From: an uncultured Bacteroidales bacterium
GTDB lineage: Bacteria; Bacteroidota; Bacteroidia; Bacteroidales; F082
Reading direction: 5' to 3'
Length of the DNA: 9,508 nucleotides
NCBI GenBank assembly: GCA_937884015.1
Contig: CALGBV010000095.1
Location: 1 to 9,508 of the forward strand
The notes under the pieces are model-generated. The model was not told where the DNA came from. It saw only the letters and a list, made by a program, of their open reading frames with translations, and ran no database searches. The translations under genes and the position numbers were made by a program. This document shows, one piece after another, positions 1-5,523 of the stretch; position 1 is the stretch's first letter, and every line of letters begins with the position of its first letter.

Positions 1-1
1 C

Positions 2-766
2 TTACAAACAGCCGACTTTCAGGCCCGTACGCTTTTCAATGACTTCGACGAAAGTGGAAGCCTCGCTCAGCGAATCGTGCGTTCCCGTATCAAGCCAAGC
101 GAAGCCGCGGCCCAAAGTCTGGACCTTCAGTTCGCCATCTTCCAAAAAGCGCTGGTTGACTGTTGTGATTTCCAATTCGCCACGTGCCGAAGGCTTGATA
201 GTCTTTGCCACACCGACAACTTTGTTTGGATAGAAATACAATCCCACCACGGCATAATTGCTCTTCGGTTGCTTTGGCTTTTCTTCAATCGAAATGCAGT
301 TGCCTTCCTTATCGAATTCGGCCACACCGTAACGTTCCGGATCGGCAACCCAATAGCCGAAAACGGTAGCTTTCTTGTCTTCTTCGGCAGTGCGGACAGC
401 TTCTTTCAGAAGTGTCGTGAAACCATTGCCGTAAAAGATGTTATCGCCCAAAACCAAGCATGCGCAATCGTCGCCGATGAATTTTTCACCGATGATGAAT
501 GCCTGCGCCAAACCATCAGGCGAAGGCTGTTCGGCATACTCGAAGTGAACGCCATAGTCGGAGCCGTCGCCAAGCAGACGCTTGAAACCTGGTAAATCCA
601 TAGGCGTCGATATGATGAGAATATCACGGATTCCAGCCAACATCAAGGCTGAAATCGGATAATAAACCATCGGTTTGTCGTAGATTGGGAGCATTTGCTT
701 GCTCACGCCCTTTGTGATAGGGTAAAGTCTTGTGCCGGATCCGCCGGCGAGAACGATGCCTTTCAT
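2..766 (-). CDS. rfbA: Glucose-1-phosphate thymidylyltransferase, apparently C-terminally short
   Basis: Makes dTDP-glucose from glucose-1-phosphate and dTTP, the first step of dTDP-L-rhamnose synthesis for surface glycans; cytoplasmic. The nucleotide-binding signature GGSGTRLYP is at residues 8-16, followed by SKQMLPIYDKPM (22-33), EYAEQPSPDGLAQAF (76-90), the metal-binding LGDN (D108), EEKPKQPKSN, and WLDTGTHDSL with the second metal-binding Asp at 226. It is very close to E. coli RffH/RmlA along its length. The start at 766 gives the canonical MKGIVLAGG; a longer in-frame start at 838 would run into galE and is rejected. It lies 23 nt after galE, so it is probably in the same operon. Oddity: the frame ends TGT TTG TAA after GLKVGCL (residue 254), where relatives continue CLEEIA and run to about 290 residues. 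The helical C-terminal end is therefore missing or out of frame. Identity is sure; whether the gene is intact is not. Confidence 0.93.
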   Translation of the reverse strand: MKGIVLAGGSGTRLYPITKGVSKQMLPIYDKPMVYYPISALMLAGIRDILIISTPMDLPGFKRLLGDGSDYGVHFEYAEQPSPDGLAQAFIIGEKFIGDDCACLVLGDNIFYGNGFTTLLKEAVRTAEEDKKATVFGYWVADPERYGVAEFDKEGNCISIEEKPKQPKSNYAVVGLYFYPNKVVGVAKTIKPSARGELEITTVNQRFLEDGELKVQTLGRGFAWLDTGTHDSLSEASTFVEVIEKRTGLKVGCL

Positions 767-789
767 ATTGTAATATTTTGATTTTCTAT

Positions 790-1800
790 TTAATACCCTT
801 CCGGATTGTTTTTCTGCCAGTTCCAAGCGTCGCGGCACATTTCCTCAAGGCCGAACTGCGCTTTCCAGCCCAATTCCTTTTCGGCTTTGGCCGGATTGGA
901 ATAGCAAGTCGCAATGTCGCCCGCGCGGCGCGGCTTGATGCTGTAAGGAATGTCGACACCATTGACGCGAATGAAAGCCTTCACCAAATCGAGAACCGAA
1001 TAACCGTGACCCGTTCCAAGATTGTAAATACCTAAGCCACAATTCTTTTCAATGGCTTGCAAAGCTGCCACATGGCCTTTTGCCAAATCAACAACGTGAA
1101 TGTAATCGCGCACACCCGTGCCATCTGGCGTGTCGTAATCGTTGCCGAAAACGCCCAATTCGGCGCGTTTTCCGACGGCTACCTGCGTGACGTATGGCAT
1201 CAGATTGTTCGGAATGCCGTTTGGATTTTCACCAATCAAGCCGCTCGGATGCGCACCGATAGGATTGAAATAGCGCAGCAAAACCACGTTCCATTCCTTG
1301 TCGGCCCTCTGCATGTCCATCATGATTTCCTCCAACATGCTTTTCGTCTGTCCGTAAGGGTTCGTGCAATGGCCTTTGGGACATTCTTCCGTAATCGGGA
1401 TGATGGCTGGGTCGCCGTAAACCGTTGCAGATGATGAAAATATAATGTTCTTGCAATTGTGTCTGCGCATCACATCCAAAAGCGTCAAAGTGCCGGAAAT
1501 GTTGTTTTCGTAATATTCCAAAGGTTTTTCAACCGATTCACCGACGGCTTTCAATCCGGCAAAATGAATGCAAGCATCGAATTGATGGGCTTCCATCACC
1601 TTATTGAGGCCTTCCCTGTCGCGGATGTCGACTTCATAAAATGGAATTTCCTTGCCTATGATTTGCGCTACGCGCGCCAATGATTTTCTGTTTGAATTGC
1701 AAAGATTGTCAACGACAACCGTCTCATGTCCAGCATGATGCAACTCTATTAACGTATGCGTGCCAATGAATCCGGCGCCTCCGGTAACTAATATTTTCAT
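790..1800 (-). CDS. galE: UDP-glucose/UDP-galactose 4-epimerase
   Basis: Interconverts UDP-Glc and UDP-Gal, using bound NAD; a short-chain dehydrogenase/reductase of the extended type. At 336 residues it is almost the same length as E. coli GalE (338). The Rossmann motif TGGAGFIG is at residues 6-13, DNL at 31-33 binds the NAD ribose, and the catalytic S124 (FSSSATVYG), Y149 and K153 (NPYGQTKS) fall on the E. coli numbering. The C-terminal GDIATCYSNPAKAEKELGW matches the substrate-lid region. Residue 299, Tyr in E. coli, is Cys here as in human GALE; small residues at this gatekeeper are known to let the enzyme accept the N-acetyl sugars, so UDP-GlcNAc/GalNAc activity is plausible (inference). 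Its ATG overlaps the stop of the upstream methyltransferase by 4 nt (ATGA), suggesting translational coupling; rfbA follows after 23 nt. Confidence 0.96.
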   Translation of the reverse strand: MKILVTGGAGFIGTHTLIELHHAGHETVVVDNLCNSNRKSLARVAQIIGKEIPFYEVDIRDREGLNKVMEAHQFDACIHFAGLKAVGESVEKPLEYYENNISGTLTLLDVMRRHNCKNIIFSSSATVYGDPAIIPITEECPKGHCTNPYGQTKSMLEEIMMDMQRADKEWNVVLLRYFNPIGAHPSGLIGENPNGIPNNLMPYVTQVAVGKRAELGVFGNDYDTPDGTGVRDYIHVVDLAKGHVAALQAIEKNCGLGIYNLGTGHGYSVLDLVKAFIRVNGVDIPYSIKPRRAGDIATCYSNPAKAEKELGWKAQFGLEEMCRDAWNWQKNNPEGY

Positions 1801-3401
1801 AACTTGATTTGATACAAATTGTAAATAAATTCGTCGATAGCCGAGATGTATTGTTCATCGCCAGCCAACACCTTGTCAACCATCGCACTTAATGCTTGGT
1901 CTTGCTCAGCCGTGATTTTCGGGAAAGGCAAGCTCATCAGGTTGCTTTTCAGAATCTTGACATCATCGTAACGTTTCGTGTAATAGAAATTGAAAAGCTC
2001 TGAATTTAAAAATGCCAATACCGTTTTGATACTCATGCCTTTAACTTCCGGAATGAGAATGTTTGCACTATTCAGGAATAAACGCTGCTCGTTGTCGTAA
2101 ATGAAGCAAAGATGACTCGAAATGAACTTGTAGACAAGCTTTTCAGGTGCGCGGTAAAATTCTTCCTTGGCGCATTGCTGAAAACCAGCACGGTCGAACT
2201 TAATGTATTTTTCGGCAGGCAAAAGCTTATATTTCCGAATGTTCTTGCCTGTATAAATCGGTTCTAAACCCTTGCTTTTCTTGTCTTTAAGTTTCTGCTC
2301 GTTGTTACCTGTAATGATGCCCAAAGCAAACTGGCTGTGCGACAAATCATCGTTGCGGAAGTTGTCCATTTTTGCCAAAATCTCCTTTTCGTGTTGCGTC
2401 AATATCGGCAATGCACATTCCATTTTGTGCTGTTTTCCAATGGCTTTCGAGCTGACGGAAAGACTCACAAAATCGGTAAAGACGCCTTTGAAACGGTCAT
2501 CGAACAACTGTAAATCCTCCACACAAGCGTTTTCCATTACAAACTGACGGAAGTCAGCGTGGCGTTTGATTTTCAGCAACGAAGTCGGCAAAAGAAATTT
2601 CATAATGCCTGTTTCCTTGAGCAAAGGCAGCGAATGGCTGAAAAACGTTGAGGCACGCTCCTCGTTATTATGATGACGGTCGATGCCCCAAGGCGGATTC
2701 GTGACGATGAAATCAAATTTCTGATTGCCCAATGCCGTCTGTGCATATTTCAAAAAATCAAGCAGATAGACTTGCGGATAAAGTGTTGAATCCTCAAATT
2801 TCGACATTAAGTTCGCCTTGGCAATCATGATGGCAATCGGGTCATTGTCGAAGCCGAAAAGCTGTTCGGGCTTGGCGTTTTCGAGCATCATCAGGAAGAT
2901 ACCGCTGCCGCAGCAAGGGTCAAGGAAAATGGACTTGTGGTCGAGATAGAGATTGGAAAGCATCTTGCTGACAATCATCGGATTGGTGTAATACAAACCT
3001 GTGAGAATGCGCTGACCTTCAGCCGTAAGCGACTGATAAACAAAGCCAATCCAATCGTCCTGACGGTTTTTCAAAATCTGTCGCGGAATGTTGACATCAA
3101 TCTTCTGACAATCAGAATATTCCTCTAAAAAACGGTTTTTGTTTTCGGGGCAAACCTTGTTCTGCTCGATTTTTGCAACACATAGGCTGAAAATCAAGTC
3201 CTTCATCGGGTAATCGTTTTCCTTCAACTGCTCGACAAAACGCGGCAAACTACGCGCCGTGACATAGCCTTCGGGCGTAATGGTTTTCTGCGAGCGGCTT
3301 TTGTTTGCACGTCGTGTAAGTCGCTCGTTTTTAGAACCTTTCAGTTTGTCCCAATTGCGCCGTGTGGCGTCTGAAATAAGTAAATCGTTGGTTTTCGACA
3401 T
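1797..3401 (-). CDS. N6-adenine DNA methyltransferase, TaqI/Eco57I type
   Basis: Predicted to methylate adenine in a specific DNA sequence using S-adenosylmethionine. Of 534 residues, about 1-125 are basic and mainly helical with no visible nuclease motif. The catalytic domain follows: a motif X-like segment TGLYYTNP (134-141), motif I DPCCGSGIF (161-169), an acidic FDND (184-187), and motif IV NPPW (235-238), which marks an amino-methyltransferase. The C-terminal part, about 355-495, looks like a TaqI-type target-recognition domain: GIITGNNEQKL, PIYTGKNIRKY, NSANILIP, FLNSELFNFYY and LPFPKI. The chosen start at 3401 gives MSKTNDLLISDATRRNW; a GTG at 3500 in frame lies on the likely -7 promoter box and is rejected. 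It heads a leftward operon and overlaps galE by ATGA. No cognate restriction gene is in the window, so it may be solitary, or a methylase whose partner lies elsewhere. Target sequence unknown. Confidence 0.85.
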   Translation of the reverse strand: MSKTNDLLISDATRRNWDKLKGSKNERLTRRANKSRSQKTITPEGYVTARSLPRFVEQLKENDYPMKDLIFSLCVAKIEQNKVCPENKNRFLEEYSDCQKIDVNIPRQILKNRQDDWIGFVYQSLTAEGQRILTGLYYTNPMIVSKMLSNLYLDHKSIFLDPCCGSGIFLMMLENAKPEQLFGFDNDPIAIMIAKANLMSKFEDSTLYPQVYLLDFLKYAQTALGNQKFDFIVTNPPWGIDRHHNNEERASTFFSHSLPLLKETGIMKFLLPTSLLKIKRHADFRQFVMENACVEDLQLFDDRFKGVFTDFVSLSVSSKAIGKQHKMECALPILTQHEKEILAKMDNFRNDDLSHSQFALGIITGNNEQKLKDKKSKGLEPIYTGKNIRKYKLLPAEKYIKFDRAGFQQCAKEEFYRAPEKLVYKFISSHLCFIYDNEQRLFLNSANILIPEVKGMSIKTVLAFLNSELFNFYYTKRYDDVKILKSNLMSLPFPKITAEQDQALSAMVDKVLAGDEQYISAIDEFIYNLYQIKL

Positions 3402-3499
3402 AATAATGCTTCGCCTTCTAAGTCCCATTGCAAAGTTGCAAGGAACCTCTAAAAAACTGTTAGAAAGCCTTAATCCGAGTGGATTTTGTATATACGCCA

Positions 3500-3507
3500 C
3501 AAAAATA
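3500..3507 (-). promoter_or_regulatory. Likely -7 promoter box for the methyltransferase-galE-rfbA operon
   Basis: On the minus strand this reads TATTTTTG, matching the Bacteroidota -7 consensus TAnnTTTG. Transcription would start near 3493 and leave a leader of about 90 nt before the ATG at 3401. No clear -33 TTTG lies at the expected 19-21 nt spacing. A core of 15 nt around the box (TTTCCTATTTTTGTG) recurs exactly at the promoter of the M28 peptidase gene. Confidence 0.5.
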
Positions 3508-3581
3508 GGAAATTATGAGAATTAATTATACTTGCAAAACGTTTATTTTTTCAAAAAAGACACAAATTTCTACCAAAACCG

Positions 3582-3589
3582 TACCTTTG
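3582..3589 (+). promoter_or_regulatory. Likely -7 promoter box for tsaB
   Basis: TACCTTTG matches the Bacteroidota -7 consensus TAnnTTTG. It ends 17 nt before the tsaB ATG, implying a leader of only about 10 nt. It also rules out the in-frame TTG start at 3532, which would lie upstream of the transcript. A convincing -33 element was not found. Confidence 0.5.
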
Positions 3590-3606
3590 CGGCAAATTTC
3601 ATCATC

Positions 3607-4302
3607 ATGATACTCTGTTTGGAAACCGCCACACCCGTTTGTTCGGTGGCACTCAACGATGGCAACAAGACTTTGGCTCAGCGCGAATGTACGGGTCAAA
3701 ATGCACATTCTGAAAAGATTACGATATTCATCAAGGAAGTTCTCGACGAAGTCGGCGTTGGTTACGACCAGCTTGATGCCGTGGCCGTGAGCATGGGACC
3801 GGGTTCCTACACGGGCTTGCGCATCGGCGTGAGCACCGCCAAGGGCGTTTGCTATGCCGCCGACCGCAAACTGATGGCGGTCGACACTTTGCAAGCCATG
3901 GCTTACGGGATGCACCAGCAACTGGCCGACCGTCTGCAACCCAACGACTTGCTGATTCCCATGATCGATGCCCGACGCATGGAAGTCTACGCCTCCATTT
4001 TCGATGCCAACCTGAATAAGATTCAAGACACGGCAGCCCTCATTATTGATGAAAGCAGTTTTGAAGATTTGCTCAGCGACCATCGTATCTGGCTTTTCGG
4101 CGATGGTGCTCCGAAACTTGAAAAAGTGTTTGGCGGTAACGAAAAAGTGCAGATTGTCAATGGTTTCACGCCTTCGGCAGCCTACATGGCTCCTTTGGTT
4201 GACAAGGCTTTACAGAAAAACCAATTTGTCGATGTGGCGTATTTCGAGCCATTTTATCTGAAAGATTTCGTGGCTGGAAAACCGCATGTGAAGGGGTTGT
4301 AA
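3607..4302 (+). CDS. tsaB: tRNA threonylcarbamoyladenosine biosynthesis protein TsaB
   Basis: Partner of TsaD and TsaE in transferring threonylcarbamoyl to A37 of ANN-reading tRNAs (t6A); it forms the inactive-kinase-like heterodimer with TsaD in the cytoplasm. At 231 residues it equals the E. coli length. The N-terminal MILCLETATPVCSVAL is the ASKHA/actin-like first strand; H34-S35 and the signature GPGSYTGLRIG (64-74) are diagnostic of TsaB, followed by the IDARRMEVYAS segment. The start at 3607 is chosen because it gives the family N terminus and lies 17 nt after a good -7 box. It stands alone, divergent from the methyltransferase operon and convergent with the DUF3990 cassette, so it is probably monocistronic. 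Nothing in it looks broken. Confidence 0.93.
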   Translation: MILCLETATPVCSVALNDGNKTLAQRECTGQNAHSEKITIFIKEVLDEVGVGYDQLDAVAVSMGPGSYTGLRIGVSTAKGVCYAADRKLMAVDTLQAMAYGMHQQLADRLQPNDLLIPMIDARRMEVYASIFDANLNKIQDTAALIIDESSFEDLLSDHRIWLFGDGAPKLEKVFGGNEKVQIVNGFTPSAAYMAPLVDKALQKNQFVDVAYFEPFYLKDFVAGKPHVKGL

Positions 4303-4330
4303 TGATGTGATTTGTGTTGTCCAAATCCTA

Positions 4331-4358
4331 AAATGGAATTATTGGCAATATTCCATTT
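4331..4358. terminator. Hairpin between convergent genes, possible bidirectional terminator
   Basis: AAATGGAAT (4331-4339) pairs perfectly with ATTCCATTT (4350-4358). An inner ATT/AAT pair with loop GGC extends the stem to about 12 bp around one unpaired T at 4340. It sits where tsaB (ending 4302) and the leftward cassette (ending 4339) converge. No strong T-tract follows on either strand, and half of the stem codes for the last residues of the leftward gene, so termination is only inferred. Confidence 0.3.
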
Positions 4359-4587
4359 CACGCATAAATTCATCGGCAACATAGAGGTCGCCATAGAGAT
4401 ACAAGCCTGTTGACTTGTCGTGCAAATCTGCACAGGTTTTGCTCTCGTAAAACAGTTTTAATGCTTTTACAGGCTCAATACCCAGCCGTTTGGCCAATTC
4501 CATCGAAATGGCGCCAATGCGATTGCTAATGATAATTTCCTGAATTATCTGAGATTTAGCAGAATCCTCAAATTGTTTCTGTTCCAT
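4339..4587 (-). CDS. Small helical protein, third gene of the DUF3990 cassette
   Basis: An 82-residue protein of no family I can name with certainty. It has no signal peptide or membrane segment. Residues 10-48 look helical (IIQEIIISNRIGAISMELAK, then KALKLFYES). A C-terminal block, LHDKSTGLYLYGDLYVADEF (55-74), resembles in layout the Tyr/Leu/His-Ser block of the DUF3791 protein at the head of this cassette, which suggests a distant relation (inference). Its ATG lies inside the end of the DUF3990 gene (20-nt overlap), so the two are almost certainly co-transcribed and probably coupled in translation. A role as an accessory protein or second antitoxin for the DUF3990 protein is plausible but unproven. 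Confidence 0.75.
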   Translation of the reverse strand: MEQKQFEDSAKSQIIQEIIISNRIGAISMELAKRLGIEPVKALKLFYESKTCADLHDKSTGLYLYGDLYVADEFMREMEYCQ

Positions 4588-5059
4588 TGAATATCAAATA
4601 TTTATCAACAATCGTTTGATTCAACAAACACATTTGGTTATTGGGCTGATGTTCCGACAAGCGCGCCAAGGCCGTATTTAAATCCATCAGTCCGGCCATG
4701 TACAGGTTCACGGTATCAACCACGCGATCGTTGGCAACGCCGCCTTCAATGTAATCGTATTTTGCCGCAACATTTTCTCCTTTTCGGCTTGCCACAATAA
4801 AACCAAGCCAATCTTCATCATACGCATGGAATATCTTACAACGAAATTCTGATAAAACAGCATCTCTATCAAGAAAATACACATTCAGAACGGGTGGCTG
4901 CTTACGTCGGTCGGCCATTTGCAAGGCCCACGAAACTGCCTGATTGCGAAGTTCTGTAACATAAAAACCTTGGCCGAAATCCAAATTGGGTCTGCCAAAT
5001 TTGCAAATTGGAGTCTTAACCTCTTCCGTTCCTCCGTGATAAACAATGAAATTGCTCAT
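4568..5059 (-). CDS. DUF3990 protein, ADP-ribosyltransferase-like candidate toxin
   Basis: A 163-residue cytoplasmic-looking protein matching the DUF3990 family from memory. Visible blocks are YHGG (7-10), LDFGQGFYVTE (26-36), QAVSWA (40-45), DEDWLGFIVASRKG (81-94), and IEGGVANDRVVDTVNLY (104-120). The order of a Y-H-G strand, a G-x-G-F-Y-x-T segment and a later acidic IEGG-type segment resembles the NAD-binding layout of ADP-ribosyltransferases. I believe the family is grouped with that fold, but the catalytic residues here are inferred. The start at 5059 is chosen because it gives MSNFIVYHGG and overlaps the stop of the upstream DUF3791 gene as ATGA. A start at 5086 would add nine residues inside that gene. 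Flanked on both sides by small helical proteins in one leftward transcript, it fits a toxin-antitoxin-like module. Substrate unknown. Confidence 0.85.
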   Translation of the reverse strand: MSNFIVYHGGTEEVKTPICKFGRPNLDFGQGFYVTELRNQAVSWALQMADRRKQPPVLNVYFLDRDAVLSEFRCKIFHAYDEDWLGFIVASRKGENVAAKYDYIEGGVANDRVVDTVNLYMAGLMDLNTALARLSEHQPNNQMCLLNQTIVDKYLIFNGTETI

Positions 5060-5298
5060 GATTTTTCCTCCCAGTTTTTCAGACATTCAGCAATGCCTTG
5101 CGCAATGTTTTCCCTGCTTTCGCTATGAAGTGTTTCGTAATGCGGAACAATATAGTTTTCGATTAATCCCACACAATTCATCCGATAGTAAATTTCTTTA
5201 TATGAAGTGTTTAGCAGTCTTGCGGTAGCTTCGATGCAAGTAGCCACAAAAGCCATCACAATCTGCATTCTTGGTATTTCGATAAACTGTTCCATCAT
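5056..5298 (-). CDS. DUF3791 small protein, first gene of the DUF3990 cassette
   Basis: An 80-residue protein with the DUF3791 signature IENYIVPHYETLHSES at residues 46-61. It is predicted helical throughout, with MAFVATCIEATARLLN (15-30) before the signature and IAQGIAECLKNWEEK (65-79) after it. There is no membrane segment or DNA-binding motif I can identify. The start is either of two adjacent ATGs at 5298 and 5295; a longer in-frame start at 5361 lies upstream of the likely promoter box and is rejected. Its stop overlaps the DUF3990 start by 4 nt. Proteins of this family commonly sit directly before DUF3990 genes (recalled, not checked). The order of small gene first, then enzyme, with translational coupling, is typical of antitoxin-toxin pairs, so an antitoxin role is inferred. 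Confidence 0.8.
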   Translation of the reverse strand: MMEQFIEIPRMQIVMAFVATCIEATARLLNTSYKEIYYRMNCVGLIENYIVPHYETLHSESRENIAQGIAECLKNWEEKS

Positions 5299-5315
5299 TT
5301 TTTCGTTTGACTTTG

Positions 5316-5323
5316 CAAAAATA
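5316..5323 (-). promoter_or_regulatory. Likely -7 promoter box for the DUF3791-DUF3990 cassette
   Basis: On the minus strand this reads TATTTTTG, a full match to TAnnTTTG. It ends 17 nt before the ATG at 5298, the same spacing as at tsaB, so the leader would be about 10 nt. A weak -33-like TTTC lies 19 nt upstream of the box. The cassette therefore has its own promoter. Confidence 0.5.
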
Positions 5324-5496
5324 GTAAAAAACAATGCAAATGGAAAAATCTTTGGGCACACTTATCGGACGATGATGGAAGAAAATCCGTTAAATTTGGG
5401 GATTCTTTCCGATTTTGGCGAATAAATATGGGGATTTGATATTTCTGTAGAACATAGGAAACAGCAAAAGAATGATTAATTTTTTTCAAATTTTCC

Positions 5497-5504
5497 TATT
5501 TTTG
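5497..5504 (+). promoter_or_regulatory. Likely -7 promoter box for the M28 peptidase gene
   Basis: TATTTTTG matches TAnnTTTG and ends 19 nt before the ATG at 5524. The enclosing 15 nt at 5492-5506 is identical to that at the methyltransferase promoter on the other strand. No clear -33 TTTG was found at normal spacing. Confidence 0.5.
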
Positions 5505-5523
5505 TGCATCAAATTATTCTGCA

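Noticed and set aside
77..595. 172-codon plus-strand frame opposite rfbA
   Set aside because: Lies wholly antisense to a strongly conserved gene, has no promoter or recognisable domain, and is composition shadow.
3402..3500. N-terminal extension of the methyltransferase from a GTG at 3500
   Set aside because: The GTG lies on the likely -7 box and the added 33 residues look like translated leader; the ATG at 3401 gives a natural N terminus.
3526..4083. 185-codon minus-strand frame opposite tsaB
   Set aside because: Antisense to the conserved TsaB motifs and covers the tsaB promoter; the product has no recognisable family.
5397..5436. Two direct copies of TGGGGATT 32 nt apart in the divergent promoter region
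   Set aside because: Only 8 nt each, not symmetric about either promoter, and could occur by chance; noted as a possible but unsupported operator.
5295..5489. 64-codon minus-strand frame upstream of the DUF3791 gene
   Set aside because: Spans the divergent promoter region, is rich in Phe/Lys from AT-rich DNA, and resembles no protein.
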